Below are positions 1-8,865 of a DNA stretch of 64,000 bases, piece by piece. The position numbers and the translations under genes were made by a program. Each line of letters opens with the position of its first letter. Within the stretch, counting starts at the first letter, position 1. A model generated the notes under the pieces. The model ran no database searches. It had not been told where the DNA came from and saw nothing but the letters and a program-made list of their open reading frames with translations. The DNA comes from Serratia inhibens (GTDB lineage Bacteria > Pseudomonadota > Gammaproteobacteria > Enterobacterales > Enterobacteriaceae). The stretch spans positions 992,001 through 1,056,000 of the forward strand of contig NZ_QYYG01000001.1 of assembly GCF_003591175.1 (NCBI RefSeq). Direction: 5' to 3'.

Positions 1-82
1 TGATCGCAGAAAACCGCCCCAGCGGTTGGCACGGGCACTACTGCCGGTTAAGCTAACGTTGTGTAGTGACCCTGAGGAAACC

Positions 83-751
83 ATGATTTTACGCGTAATT
101 GACACTGAAACCTGCGGGCTGGACGGCGGCGTGGTAGAAGTCGCCTCCATTGACCTGATCGACGGTCAAATCGCCAACCCGATGAGCGATTTGGTCAGCC
201 CCGATCGGCCCATTGGCATTGAAGCGATGGCTATCCACCATATCACCGAACAGATGGTCGAGGGTAAGCCGCGCATCGCGGTAGCGATCGGCCGCTATCT
301 GGGCAGCCCCTACTATGTGGCGCACAATGCGGCTTTCGATCGCGGCGTGCTGCCGGAAATGCGCGGTGCCTGGATATGCACCATGAAGCTGGCGCGCACT
401 CTGTACCCGGACATCAAATATGGCAACCAGTATCTGCGCTATGCGCTGAATCTTGAGGTGCAATTGCCGCAAGACACCACGCTGTACCCACACCGGGCGC
501 TGTACGATTGCTATGTCACCGCCGCACTGCTGCAACGCATCATCAAGGATTCAGGTTGGACGCCGGAACAAATGGCGCAAATCACCGAACAGCCGGTGTT
601 GCTGAAGAAGTTCAAATTCGGCAAGTATCGCGGGCAGGAAATTGATCGCATTGCGCAGGAGGATCCCGGCTATCTGCGCTGGATGTTGAAGTCCATTGAA
701 GATCTCAGCCCGGACATGAAGCACACGCTGAAATACTATCTGATTGGTTGA
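83..751 (+). CDS. exoX: Exodeoxyribonuclease X
   Basis: DEDDh-family 3'-5' DNA exonuclease, known in E. coli to contribute to mismatch repair and to degradation of single-stranded ends. The 222-residue product has the usual length of about 220. The catalytic acids are visible: D7 and E9 in DTE (motif I), D86 in AHNAAFD (motif II), H137 and D142 in HRALYD (motif III). I chose the ATG at 83, which has TGAGGA a few bases upstream; an in-frame TTG at 26 would add 19 residues unlike the family. It converges on ptrB. Identification is firm. Confidence 0.95.
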   Translation: MILRVIDTETCGLDGGVVEVASIDLIDGQIANPMSDLVSPDRPIGIEAMAIHHITEQMVEGKPRIAVAIGRYLGSPYYVAHNAAFDRGVLPEMRGAWICTMKLARTLYPDIKYGNQYLRYALNLEVQLPQDTTLYPHRALYDCYVTAALLQRIIKDSGWTPEQMAQITEQPVLLKKFKFGKYRGQEIDRIAQEDPGYLRWMLKSIEDLSPDMKHTLKYYLIG

Positions 752-777
752 AAAAGCGGGCAGCAACCGCCGCCCGC
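751..777 (-). terminator. Rho-independent terminator of ptrB
   Basis: Read on the minus strand, a GCGGGC/GCCCGC stem with a loop of about ten bases is followed by TTTTTC. It lies just past the ptrB stop codon in the gap between the convergent exoX and ptrB. Confidence 0.6.
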
Positions 778-784
778 CTGCAGA

Positions 785-2818
785 TTACTCCGCCAGCGCC
801 AAAATAAAGGCGTATTCCAGCGCAATGTCCTCATAGGCTTTGAAACGCCCGGACTTGCCGCCGTGGCCGGAATCCATATCGGTATACAGCAGCAGCTGAC
901 GATCGTCGGTTTTCAGCTCGCGCAGCTTCGCCACCCACTTGGCCGGTTCCCAGTACTGTACCTGCGAATCGTGCAGCCCGGTGGTCACCAGCATATGCGG
1001 GTAATCTTGCGCTTTCACCTGATCGTACGGGCTGTATTGTTTGATGTAATCGTAATACGCCTGATCGTTCGGGTTGCCCCATTCGTCGTATTCGCCGGTG
1101 GTCAGCGGGATAGACTCATCCAGCATGGTGGTGACCACATCGACAAAAGGCACCTGCGCCACGATGCCGTTAAACAGCTGCGGCGCCTGATTGATCACCG
1201 TCCCCATCAGCAGGCCGCCGGCGCTACCGCCCATGGCGAAGACCCGTTTGGCATCGCCATAACCCTGCGCGACCAGCGTTTCGGTCACGTCGATAAAATC
1301 GTTGAAGGTATTTTGCTTCTTGAACAGCTTGCCGTCCTCATACCACAGCTGCCCCAGCTCGCCGCCACCGCGAATGTGCGCCAGAACGAAGACAAAACCG
1401 CGATCCAGCAGGCTCAAGCGGCTGGCGCTGAAGGCCGGATCCATGCTGCTGCCGTAAGAGCCGTAACCGTAAACCATCAACGGGTTGCTGCCCCGAATGA
1501 AACGATCCTGGCGATAAACCAGCGAGACCGGCACCTCGACGCCATCACGCGCCTTTACCCATACCCGCTCGCTGCGGTAATTTTCCGGTGTGAAGTTTTT
1601 CACTTCCTGCTGCTTGAGCATCATGCGCTCGCCGCTGTCGAGATTAAGCTCATACAGCGTGGTCGGCGTGGTCATCGAAGAGTAGCCGTAGCGCAGCAGT
1701 TCGGTTTCCGGCTCCGGATTGTAGGCCAGCCAGGTGGTATAGGTCGGATCGTCAAAAGCGATGCGCTTCACTTCACCGCTCTGCCAGTGGATCTGGCGCA
1801 ACTGAGTCAGGCCTTCACTGCGCTCCTCCACCACCAGCCAGTCACGGAACAGGCTGAAGCCCTCCAGCATCACCTCGACACGTGGAGCGATAAGCTCCTG
1901 CCACTGCGCCTCATCGGCCAGCTCGCTCTGATACAGGCCAAAGTTCTTGCCGTCCTTGTTGGAACGGATATAGAAATGCTGATGATAATGATCGATGCCG
2001 TATTCATGATCCTTGCGGCGCGGCACAAACATCTGCGGCGTGCTGTCGGCGCGGTCGGCATCCAGCAGCAGAATCTCCGAGGTAGTGGTACTGCTCAGGT
2101 GGATCAGAATAAAACGTTCGGAGGTGGTTTTTTCCAGCCCCACGTAGAAAGTGTCGTCCTGCTCTTCGTAGATCAGTTCGTCGTGCTGCGGATCTGTGCC
2201 CACCACGTGGCGATACACCTGATAGGGCAGCAGCGTCTTGGCGTGTTTGCGCACGTAATAAACGGTGGCAGAGTCGTTCGCCCATTCGAAGCTGCCGGAG
2301 GTGTTTTCCAGCACTTCGTCGGCCCAACTGTCGTCGCTCAGATTTTTAAAGCGAATGTCATACTGGCGGCGTGACAGGAAATCCTCCGCTACCGCCAGTT
2401 TCTGGTTGTCGGGGCTGACTTCCAACCCACCGAGAGTGTAAAACTCGCGCTTTTCAGCGCGCTGATTGCCGTCGATCAGCGTATCCCAGCGTTCATTTTC
2501 TGCCTGCGGCTGACGAACATAAATCGCGTATTCGTTGCCCGGCTCAAAACGGGTCTGATAACGGTAACCCTGCCTGACATAAGGCACCGAGTGCTCCTGC
2601 TGGGGAATACGCGCCACCATCTCTTCATACAGCGTTTCACGCAGCGCCTGCTGCGGTTTCAGCATCGCGTCGGTAAAGGCGTTTTCAGCCTGCAGATAGT
2701 CCAGCACCTGAGGATCTGCGCGCTCGTCGTCGCGCAGCCAATAGTAGTCATCCACGCGCGTGTCGCCGTGGGTGGTGATAGGATAAGGCCGTTTTTCTGC
2801 CTTAGGGGGTGTCATCAT
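785..2818 (-). CDS. ptrB: Oligopeptidase B (protease II)
   Basis: Cytoplasmic S9A serine peptidase that cleaves short peptides after arginine and lysine. The 677 residues form an N-terminal seven-bladed propeller (about 75-400) and a C-terminal alpha/beta-hydrolase domain. The catalytic triad is visible: S532 in GGSAGG, D617 in LHDSQV and H652 in SGHGGKSG; E576 lies where the family has the acid that prefers basic residues. Two consecutive ATG codons start the reading frame and either could be used. There is no signal peptide. Length is close to the 686 residues of the E. coli enzyme. Single-gene transcription unit by its isolation from neighbours. Confidence 0.96.
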   Translation of the reverse strand: MMTPPKAEKRPYPITTHGDTRVDDYYWLRDDERADPQVLDYLQAENAFTDAMLKPQQALRETLYEEMVARIPQQEHSVPYVRQGYRYQTRFEPGNEYAIYVRQPQAENERWDTLIDGNQRAEKREFYTLGGLEVSPDNQKLAVAEDFLSRRQYDIRFKNLSDDSWADEVLENTSGSFEWANDSATVYYVRKHAKTLLPYQVYRHVVGTDPQHDELIYEEQDDTFYVGLEKTTSERFILIHLSSTTTSEILLLDADRADSTPQMFVPRRKDHEYGIDHYHQHFYIRSNKDGKNFGLYQSELADEAQWQELIAPRVEVMLEGFSLFRDWLVVEERSEGLTQLRQIHWQSGEVKRIAFDDPTYTTWLAYNPEPETELLRYGYSSMTTPTTLYELNLDSGERMMLKQQEVKNFTPENYRSERVWVKARDGVEVPVSLVYRQDRFIRGSNPLMVYGYGSYGSSMDPAFSASRLSLLDRGFVFVLAHIRGGGELGQLWYEDGKLFKKQNTFNDFIDVTETLVAQGYGDAKRVFAMGGSAGGLLMGTVINQAPQLFNGIVAQVPFVDVVTTMLDESIPLTTGEYDEWGNPNDQAYYDYIKQYSPYDQVKAQDYPHMLVTTGLHDSQVQYWEPAKWVAKLRELKTDDRQLLLYTDMDSGHGGKSGRFKAYEDIALEYAFILALAE

Positions 2819-2886
2819 TGCTAAATCATCCGCTTACCTTGATTAAGGCAAGAGTGACACGATTCCCCCCGGCTTGCCAAGCGGCG

Positions 2887-3540
2887 CTACGCCAGCTCGC
2901 GTTTTTTCTCGTTGACGTCGTTCTCAATGCCCTGCTTGACGTCCGCAGGGATCTTCAATGACTGCGCCAACGCATCGAGATAGCCACGTTCCATAAAGTG
3001 ATCGACGTCGATCACCATGCAACTGAGGTAATACACCTCAAGCGCTTCATCTTCGTTTTTCACGCTCTGGGCGATCAGATCCGGGTTTAACGGCTGGTCG
3101 ATCGCCTCCTGCACCCATTTTTGCGCTTCCTCGCCCACCTGCAGTTGTTCCAGGCTGTGGTCGATGGCGCGTTTTTCTTCCGCATCGATATGGCCGTCGC
3201 TCTTGGCGGCAAACACCAGCGCCTGCACCAACCGTTTGGCGCGCAGATCCACCGGCGTGGCCTGCAGACCGTACTGCGGTTCGTCCTGATGAGTTTCTTT
3301 CACCCGCTGCTTGTATTTATTCCACAACACGGCGCCAACGGCTGCGCTGCCGCCGATAATCAAGGCGTTTTTGCCGAACTTGCCCACCAGCTTGCGCGAA
3401 GACTTGTTTGCCAGCAAAACGCCCACCAGCCCCCCCAACGCGGTCGGGGCCAGCAGTTTGCCAATGCCTTCCGCCCCACCGATGGAACCGGCCTTTTGCC
3501 CAATCATCGATTGAATCTGCTGCATCCAGTTATTTTTCAT
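2887..3540 (-). CDS. yebE: DUF533 inner-membrane protein YebE
   Basis: Tellurite-resistance TerB-like/DUF533 protein of 217 residues, close to E. coli YebE (219), which is a Cpx-responsive inner-membrane protein of unknown function. Two small glycine- and alanine-rich hydrophobic stretches are visible near residues 27-45 and 60-76 (GGLVGVLLA and IIGGSAAVGAVLW), followed by a soluble helical domain from about 105 to the end that carries the acidic EDEALEVYYLS stretch. The gene lies upstream of ptrB on the same strand, as in E. coli, with about 70 bases between. The molecular role is not known. Confidence 0.88.
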   Translation of the reverse strand: MKNNWMQQIQSMIGQKAGSIGGAEGIGKLLAPTALGGLVGVLLANKSSRKLVGKFGKNALIIGGSAAVGAVLWNKYKQRVKETHQDEPQYGLQATPVDLRAKRLVQALVFAAKSDGHIDAEEKRAIDHSLEQLQVGEEAQKWVQEAIDQPLNPDLIAQSVKNEDEALEVYYLSCMVIDVDHFMERGYLDALAQSLKIPADVKQGIENDVNEKKRELA

Positions 3541-3708
3541 GCTCTACCCTTTGCGTGAGAAAACGAGGCGCGCAGGCACGAAAAAGCCAACCGCCGATGA
3601 ACTGTCAGAGTAGGGGATTTTTTGTCAACTTACGTATGGGGGATGAAAACCTGTGTTTAACGCGGAGAAAACGATGACGGGCCATGCAGGCCCGCCATTT
3701 TCAGTGCT

Positions 3709-4287
3709 TCAGCCTTCTTCGCCCGGCTGTTCTTCGTCCTGCTCATACTCCGCCAGTTCGTCACGCATCGCCTGGATAGACTCACGGGCCAGCAGCGCCA
3801 ACGTACGGTAAAAACCGGTGGTGGCGTGCGCTTCCACTTTACCGAGGAAACGGCCGCACCAAGGCAACAGGTATTCGTCAAACAGGGTGATTTGCGCCTG
3901 CACTTCGTCTTCCTGCGATTGATCTTCCAGCCAGGAGGCAGCCAGCAGCAGAGAGCCGAAGTGATCGGCCGGCGCTTCGCCAAGCGGCATGCCGCGTTGC
4001 TGCAGGAAAGTGCGGACTTCCGCCTCCGTTGCCCCTTCCACATAAGCGGAACGGAACGGCGACACGCTGCATTCGCTGCCGACAAACATCGCGTTGAAAT
4101 CGGCGGAAAGCAGGTTCACATCGCACCCCTGCTGCAAGCGCGCCAGCAGTTCGTCCTGCTCCAGCGGCCAGTGTTGCTGCAGCTTACCCTCTTTAATCAG
4201 CGTAAACAGCGGCACCAACAGCGGATCTTGCGGCTGACGGTAAAACAGCGTACCCAGCACGCGGCAAACAACGGAAAACTCATTCAT
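3709..4287 (-). CDS. ycdY: TorD-family chaperone YcdY
   Basis: Small all-helical chaperone of the TorD/DmsD family, 192 residues. In E. coli YcdY assists metal loading and activity of the adjacent phosphatase YcdX and both affect swarming. The N-terminal FSVVCRVLGTLFYRQP and the central MPLGEAPADHFGSLLLAASWL helix match the family pattern, in which a P-x-DH motif is conserved. An acidic tail (EYEQDEEQPGEEG) ends the protein. It lies 41 bases downstream of ycdX on the same strand, so the two are very probably co-transcribed. Identity rests on both motif and synteny. Confidence 0.88.
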   Translation of the reverse strand: MNEFSVVCRVLGTLFYRQPQDPLLVPLFTLIKEGKLQQHWPLEQDELLARLQQGCDVNLLSADFNAMFVGSECSVSPFRSAYVEGATEAEVRTFLQQRGMPLGEAPADHFGSLLLAASWLEDQSQEDEVQAQITLFDEYLLPWCGRFLGKVEAHATTGFYRTLALLARESIQAMRDELAEYEQDEEQPGEEG

Positions 4288-4328
4288 GATAATGCCTTAT
4301 ACAATACGGAAAATTTGCCGGGACGATG

Positions 4329-5066
4329 TCACAAATCGGCCAATTCCGCAATCGCCGGCTTGCCGCGCCGCTCGAGAAAGTCCAGCAAGCGCCGTGGGCT
4401 GACGTTGAGGATCCGTGCCTGCGGGAATTCCACTTCAGCGATGATGCGCTCACAGTGCTCGAAGCCACCGAGTGAGAAAGCGATATGCGAATCCGAACCC
4501 AGCGCCAACCAACCGCCAGCATCACGCACCGCGGCGGCAATCGCCCGGCAATTATCCTCGCTGCCCTTGCGTGAATGGGTGAATGACGAGTTATTCAGCT
4601 CCAGCGCCACTTCATACTGCGCAGCCGCTGCGGCGACCGCCGCGATGTCGATCGGATACCTCGGGTTGCCGGGGTGGCTGATAATGTGCACATCCCCTTG
4701 CGCCATCGCGGCAATCATCGCTTCGGTATTGGCCGCCTTGTCTTGCGGCGCAAACACCGGCTCGTGGAAACCGGCGATAATCACGTCGACTTCGTTCAAC
4801 ATCGGCCCGGTGCAGTCGATATCGCCCTGCAGGTTTTTGATGTTGGCCTCGATACCGCGCAGGATCCCTACGCCATCCACCAGGCGCGGCCAGACGCGCA
4901 TGTTCATAAAGTGCCAGTAATGCGGCGCATCGGCCATATCCGGGCCGTGATCGGTGATGGCGAACAGTTTGATGCCCTTTTGATGGGCTTCGACGATGTA
5001 ATCATGCAGCGTGCTGTAGGCGTGGGTGCTGGCAACGGTGTGCATATGCAAATCAACAGGGTACAT
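4329..5066 (-). CDS. ycdX: PHP-domain zinc phosphatase YcdX
   Basis: PHP-superfamily phosphatase of 245 residues, the same length as E. coli YcdX, which carries a trinuclear zinc site. Metal-binding motifs are clear: H7-x-H9 in DLHMHT, H15 nearby, DHGPDM around residue 40, SHPG in the middle and GSDSH towards the end. Substrate in the cell is unknown; the E. coli protein is linked to swarming motility. It sits between ghrA upstream and its chaperone gene ycdY downstream, the same order as in E. coli, which makes the assignment secure. Confidence 0.92.
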   Translation of the reverse strand: MYPVDLHMHTVASTHAYSTLHDYIVEAHQKGIKLFAITDHGPDMADAPHYWHFMNMRVWPRLVDGVGILRGIEANIKNLQGDIDCTGPMLNEVDVIIAGFHEPVFAPQDKAANTEAMIAAMAQGDVHIISHPGNPRYPIDIAAVAAAAAQYEVALELNNSSFTHSRKGSEDNCRAIAAAVRDAGGWLALGSDSHIAFSLGGFEHCERIIAEVEFPQARILNVSPRRLLDFLERRGKPAIAELADL

Positions 5067-5147
5067 TATTTCTCCTTCTGGCGGCCTGCCAAAGGGACGG
5101 CGGCAGGCCGGGTTTCTTGTTAGCTTAGCAGGTGAGTCACCGAAAGG

Positions 5148-6089
5148 TCAGTAGCCAAGTTGCACATCCACCACCCCTGCCGGCGTTTGCCCGGCCTCTA
5201 GAGCGCGGATGTTGGCCGCTATCTGGTCCATCGCCTGTTCCGGCAAGGTGATGGCAGCAATATGCGGGGTAATGGTGACACGCGGATGACGCCAGAACGG
5301 ATGGGTTTGCGGCAGCGGCTCGTTTACGAACACATCCAGGGTGGCGGCGGCAATCTGCCCCTGCTCCAGCGCCTGCAAGAGATCGTCCTCAACCAGATGC
5401 GCACCGCGGGCGATGTTGATCAGATAGGCTCCCGGCACCAAGTGCGCAAACAGGTGGCGATTGAGGATACCGGCGGTTTCCGGCGTGTTGGGCAACAAGT
5501 TGATCAGCAACCGAGTGCCCTCGAGAAACGCAATGCGCTGCTCCGCGCCGGCAAAACTCTCAACGCCATCGATCTGCTTGGGGCTGCGGCTCCAGCAGCG
5601 TACGTTAAAACCGAACTCCACCAGCTTTTGCGCCACGCTTTTCCCCAGCACGCCTGCACCGAGGATGCCAATGGTGAAATTATCCTGTTGATGGGGCTCG
5701 AGCGGCTGCCATTTTTGCTGCTGTTGCAGCAATTGGTATTCGTCGAAACGACGGAAATAACGCAGCACATAGCTCAACGCATATTCCTGCATCTGTTGCG
5801 CCATGCCGGTATCTTCCAGGCGCAGCAGCGGGACGCCAGCAGGTAACGTGCCGGGATGCAGGCGCTCTTGCTCGAGAATGGCATCTACGCCGGCCCCCAG
5901 GGCAAACACCCCTTTCAGTTGCCGGCGGTTAGCCAGCATCTCCTGCGGCGGACGCCACGCCAGCGCATAATCCGCCGGGCGATCGTCGCCGGGTTGCCAT
6001 TCGCGAACCTTGGCCTGCGGCAGACGCTGTTTGATGCCTGTCAACCAATCCTGGGCGTTAAATAAAGGGTGGTAATAAATGATGTTCAT
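5148..6089 (-). CDS. ghrA: Glyoxylate/hydroxypyruvate reductase A
   Basis: NADPH-dependent D-2-hydroxyacid dehydrogenase of 313 residues that reduces glyoxylate to glycolate and hydroxypyruvate to D-glycerate. The Rossmann motif is G144-A-G-V-L-G149. The catalytic set of the family is in place: R228 in NIARGAH, E257 in VNEPLP and H276 in TPHIAA. It starts the minus-strand cluster ghrA-ycdX-ycdY. In E. coli a tRNA-Ser (serX) lies next to ghrA; here the POT transporter gene separates it from the tRNA-Ser pair. Confidence 0.93.
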   Translation of the reverse strand: MNIIYYHPLFNAQDWLTGIKQRLPQAKVREWQPGDDRPADYALAWRPPQEMLANRRQLKGVFALGAGVDAILEQERLHPGTLPAGVPLLRLEDTGMAQQMQEYALSYVLRYFRRFDEYQLLQQQQKWQPLEPHQQDNFTIGILGAGVLGKSVAQKLVEFGFNVRCWSRSPKQIDGVESFAGAEQRIAFLEGTRLLINLLPNTPETAGILNRHLFAHLVPGAYLINIARGAHLVEDDLLQALEQGQIAAATLDVFVNEPLPQTHPFWRHPRVTITPHIAAITLPEQAMDQIAANIRALEAGQTPAGVVDVQLGY

Positions 6090-6173
6090 CGGTCAGGCTC
6101 CGTCTGTTTTTTATGCATTTCCATCCAGACTTCCGCGATTCGCCGACAGATGCAAGCGCTAAAGCCAAAAACG

Positions 6174-6205
6174 AAAACAGCCCCGACCAGTGGGGCTGTT
6201 TTTTG
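6174..6205 (-). terminator. Rho-independent terminator after the POT transporter gene
   Basis: AAAACAGCCCC and GGGGCTGTTTT form an 11-bp stem with a seven-base loop. It lies 14 bases past the stop codon of the minus-strand transporter gene and upstream of ghrA, so it separates the two units. The flanking A and T runs would let it work on either strand. Confidence 0.8.
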
Positions 6206-6218
6206 ACCTGCGGGGATC

Positions 6219-7721
6219 TCAGGCAACGACAGGAGAGTCGTGCCTTATCAACCGGCGCAGCAGCGGGATCAGGATCAACATCACCATGCCAACGCCCGCC
6301 GCCCCCCAACCCAGCGCGCTGAATATTTCACTGTAGCCGGGGTTGGTCAGCGCCGGAGTGCTGCCGCTGTTTTCCGGCATCAGGCCGGAGACGTAGCCCG
6401 CCAACACCGAAGCGACGCCGGTGACCATCATCCAGCAGCCCATCATGACGCCCTGATAACGCGGTGGCGCCAACTTGCCGATCATCGCGTAGCCGATCGG
6501 GGAAATCATCAGTTCGCCAATGCTCTGCAGTATGTAGCTGATTGCGATCCATTTAAACGCCACCAGCCCGTCGCCGCCGGCCAGGCTAATGCCCAACGGC
6601 AGCACCAGCATGCCCAACCCGATGCAGAACAACGAGCCGGAGAATTGCAACGGGATATCGATATTGCAGCCGCGAGCTCGCAAGCGGTTAAACCACCAGG
6701 CCATCAGCGGCCCACCCACCACAATCACCAGCGTGTTGATATTCTGGATCCATTGCGGAGCGACCTGAATACCGTAGACGTTCAGGTTGATATTGTGCTC
6801 GGAAAACAGCATCAGCCCCATAGGCGCCAACTGGTACAACGCCCAGAATACCAATGAGCCCAGCGCCAGAATCAGATAGGCCACCATGCGACGGCGCTCT
6901 GTACGCGGGTGGTGACGCAGTGTGACCACGCTCAGCATCAGGAAAATCAGTACGCCGAGGCCAATCACAAAGTGGCCGCTGAATTCCGCATGGGTCAGCA
7001 TCACCCGGATAATGGGCACCAGCACCACCAGTACTGCCAGCCCCACCAGCATACGCCAGCGGTATTGCGCACGGCTGGCGTCATGCAGCGGTGTGTTGAG
7101 ATCGGCCAGAATGCGCCAACGGCTGACGGCGACGATAATCGCCGCCGCATTGCCCAACGTGGCAAACAGGAACAGCGCGCGGTAGTTTTCGCTCAACTGG
7201 AAATAGCCGGCCACGGTAAAACCGACAAAGAAGCCAAGGTTCATCCCGGCGTAGTTCCACAAAAACGCCGATTCGCGCCGATCGTCATCCGGTTTGAAGC
7301 GCTGGGTGAGCATCATATTGATGCAGGTGACGTTCAGCCCGCTACCGGTCAGGAACATCGCCAATCCCCAGTACAGGCCCCAAACGCCCGCCACGGCAAT
7401 CAGCGCACAGCCAATCACCTGCAATACCATACCCAATACGAACAGGTTCCGATTACTCAGAAACCGCCCGCCCAGGTAACCGCCGAACATATGCAGCCCA
7501 TAGTTGAAGGCGCCGAACACGCCCATCATGGCGTTAGCGCTGCCCTCGCTAAAGCCCAGGCGTTTGGTGGCATAGAGCACCAGCGTGGAGTACAGCACGG
7601 CAAAACCCAGCGTGGCGAAGATTTGGATAAAAAACAGTGCCCCGGCGCCCGGGGGAATGGCGTGGCGCTGATGCGCCGCCGGCATGGAGTCCGATGGAGT
7701 CAAAGTGAACCTCTGCTGCAT
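6219..7721 (-). CDS. POT-family (PTR2) transporter, divergent
   Basis: Predicted proton-coupled oligopeptide transporter of about 500 residues with 12-14 hydrophobic segments. Family motifs are recognisable: SAFLWNYAGMNLGFFVG (PTR2 signature region) and GELMISPIGYAMIGKLAPPRYQG near the C-terminus, comparable with GELCLSPIGLATMTLLAPERMRG in dtpA of this window. The first helix, however, reads FFIQIFATLGF where classical members have FFTEMWERFSF, so the ExxER proton/peptide-coupling motif is missing. Substrate is therefore uncertain. Start: ATG at 7721 or 7685; neither has a convincing ribosome site. Confidence 0.8.
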   Translation of the reverse strand: MQQRFTLTPSDSMPAAHQRHAIPPGAGALFFIQIFATLGFAVLYSTLVLYATKRLGFSEGSANAMMGVFGAFNYGLHMFGGYLGGRFLSNRNLFVLGMVLQVIGCALIAVAGVWGLYWGLAMFLTGSGLNVTCINMMLTQRFKPDDDRRESAFLWNYAGMNLGFFVGFTVAGYFQLSENYRALFLFATLGNAAAIIVAVSRWRILADLNTPLHDASRAQYRWRMLVGLAVLVVLVPIIRVMLTHAEFSGHFVIGLGVLIFLMLSVVTLRHHPRTERRRMVAYLILALGSLVFWALYQLAPMGLMLFSEHNINLNVYGIQVAPQWIQNINTLVIVVGGPLMAWWFNRLRARGCNIDIPLQFSGSLFCIGLGMLVLPLGISLAGGDGLVAFKWIAISYILQSIGELMISPIGYAMIGKLAPPRYQGVMMGCWMMVTGVASVLAGYVSGLMPENSGSTPALTNPGYSEIFSALGWGAAGVGMVMLILIPLLRRLIRHDSPVVA

Positions 7722-8124
7722 GATGCACGTCGTATTTCAAGCCGCAGCGCCGCCGGCTGCCAGTTGAAATGCGTCGAGTCTGTTATTTTAAGTGTTCAGT
7801 CCCTGTCTGCGTTATCGCCGGCGTATGGCCCGGCAACCTGCGCGGCGGTGTGATATTCCTTGCCAAATCCTCCGCGTCAGCAGCGATCTATTTAGCGATA
7901 CATATGACTAATAATCCAGTATTAATGCATATAACAGCACAGCATAAGGCTTTGCTGCTGGTATATTGAGCTAATGTATACCAAGGTGCTCAAACATTAT
8001 CCTGTTAGATAATTCAGCGCCGTTATTACCCCCTCAGACATACGTTGGCCAGTGGTTTATCGCTCGGTAAATCAGCAAATTGCTGCAACTTTAGCTAAAC
8101 AGTCATTGTTATGTCACAAGAGGG
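7722..8124. other. Intergenic region without a recognised gene
   Basis: No reading frame here resembles a known protein and none has a ribosome site. The stretch becomes AT-rich after 7880. It must hold the promoter of the minus-strand transporter gene and the upstream region of the first tRNA-Ser promoter; I could not place the former. Confidence 0.4.
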
Positions 8125-8153
8125 TTGACGCTGAGATCAGATTCTCCTACATT
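8125..8153 (+). promoter_or_regulatory. Promoter of the first tRNA-Ser gene
   Basis: TTGACG and TACATT are separated by exactly 17 bases. A GC-rich discriminator (AGCGCCC) follows the -10 box, typical of stringently controlled stable-RNA promoters. The tRNA begins 43 bases after the -10 box. Confidence 0.75.
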
Positions 8154-8195
8154 AGCGCCCGTCGACAGCGCAATGCGTTGGCGATGCTACAAAAC

Positions 8196-8285
8196 GGTGA
8201 GGTGTCTGAGTGGCTGAAGGAGCACGCCTGGAAAGTGTGTATACGCGTAAGTGTATCGAGGGTTCGAACCCCTCTCTCACCGCCA
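8196..8285 (+). tRNA. serX: tRNA-Ser (GGA anticodon), copy 1
   Basis: 90 bases including an encoded CCA end. The long variable arm typical of serine tRNA is present. The anticodon GGA is at 8230-8232 in CTGGAAA, reading UCC and UCU codons. The T arm is GAGGG-TTCGAAC-CCCTC. The sequence differs from the E. coli GGA serine tRNA at only a few positions. Compared with copy 2 it has one difference, T instead of C at the base facing G7, giving a G-U pair at the foot of the acceptor stem. In E. coli serX also lies near ghrA, supporting the name. Confidence 0.97.
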
Positions 8286-8298
8286 TATTCTGAAGAGA

Positions 8299-8327
8299 AA
8301 GCCTGAACGCAAGTTCAGGCTTTTTTG
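8299..8327 (+). terminator. Terminator of tRNA-Ser copy 1
   Basis: AGCCTGAAC/GTTCAGGCT stem with a GCAA loop followed by TTTTTT, 14 bases past the tRNA end. Confidence 0.9.
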
Positions 8328-8533
8328 CTTTTATAAATCACCCCGCAGAGAGGGGTGAGAAGCCTCGACAAGGTTTGGCAAAACGCATCGCGTTTTACAG
8401 ACATAAAAGTGTCAGCCTATGCCAGAGCCAGTCACCGCCATACAAGGGAAATCTAGCCGTCCATAGGGTTTGCCGCAGTTTTCAACAAACTGAGCAGCGC
8501 GTGAGCGGACGCGCCGAAACGCAGAAATTATGC

Positions 8534-8562
8534 TTGACCGGTTCGCCCCCACTCCCTATAGT
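8534..8562 (+). promoter_or_regulatory. Promoter of the second tRNA-Ser gene
   Basis: TTGACC and TATAGT are 17 bases apart and are followed by AGCGCCCC, nearly the same discriminator as at copy 1. The second tRNA can therefore be transcribed independently of the first. Confidence 0.75.
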
Positions 8563-8602
8563 AGCGCCCCGTTGCACCAATGAGTACGCAACGAAAAAAT
8601 AC

Positions 8603-8692
8603 GGTGAGGTGTCTGAGTGGCTGAAGGAGCACGCCTGGAAAGTGTGTATACGCGTAAGTGTATCGAGGGTTCGAACCCCTCCCTCACCGCCA
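8603..8692 (+). tRNA. tRNA-Ser (GGA anticodon), copy 2
   Basis: 90 bases with encoded CCA and anticodon GGA at 8637-8639. It is identical to copy 1 except for a C that restores a Watson-Crick pair with G7 in the acceptor stem. It reads UCC and UCU codons. Confidence 0.97.
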
Positions 8693-8705
8693 TATTTTGA
8701 AGAGA

Positions 8706-8734
8706 AAGCCTGGATTCGCGTCCAGGCTTTTTTG
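8706..8734 (+). terminator. Terminator of tRNA-Ser copy 2
   Basis: AAGCCTGGA/TCCAGGCTT stem followed by TTTTT, 13 bases past the tRNA. The upper stem differs from copy 1 by paired changes on both arms. Confidence 0.9.
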
Positions 8735-8865
8735 CTTTATAAATCCCCCTCCGGGAGGGGTGAGAAGCCTCGACAGGGTTTGACAAAACGCCCGAGGCAC
8801 TGCATCAGGCGTTTTACAGACATAAAACTGTCAACCTATGCCAGGACTAGTCACTGCAATCCGCC

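Larger units (their letters stand above)
8196..8440 (+). repeat. Duplicated tRNA-Ser unit, copy A
   Basis: This segment and copy B at 8603-8858 share the tRNA, the terminator and about 110 further bases. In the tail, two potential hairpins keep their stems although loops and terminator arms differ: CACCCC/GGGGTG at 8339-8357 and AAAACGC/GCGTTTT at 8380-8396. The region upstream of the tRNA is not shared except for the promoter layout. No protein gene is seen between the two tRNAs. Confidence 0.85.
8603..8858 (+). repeat. Duplicated tRNA-Ser unit, copy B
   Basis: Second copy of the unit at 8196-8440. The hairpin at 8745-8760 has the stem CCCCT/AGGGG and that at 8785-8815 the stem AAAACGCC/GGCGTTTT with a loop 12 bases longer than in copy A. 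The end of the copy runs up to the 3' end of the minus-strand regulator gene. Confidence 0.85.

Noticed and set aside
863-2374. Long plus-strand frame of about 500 codons opposite ptrB.
   Set aside because: It is the mirror of the ptrB coding strand. It has no ribosome site and no protein-like pattern.
3657-4126. Alternative minus-strand frames overlapping ycdY.
   Set aside because: They are arginine-rich shadow frames of ycdY; only the 192-residue frame matches a family.
8431-8443. GTCACCGCCATAC resembles the 3' end of the upstream serine tRNA and might be an attachment-site remnant.
   Set aside because: The match covers only about ten bases, no integrase gene is nearby, and the segment belongs to the shared tail of both tRNA units.
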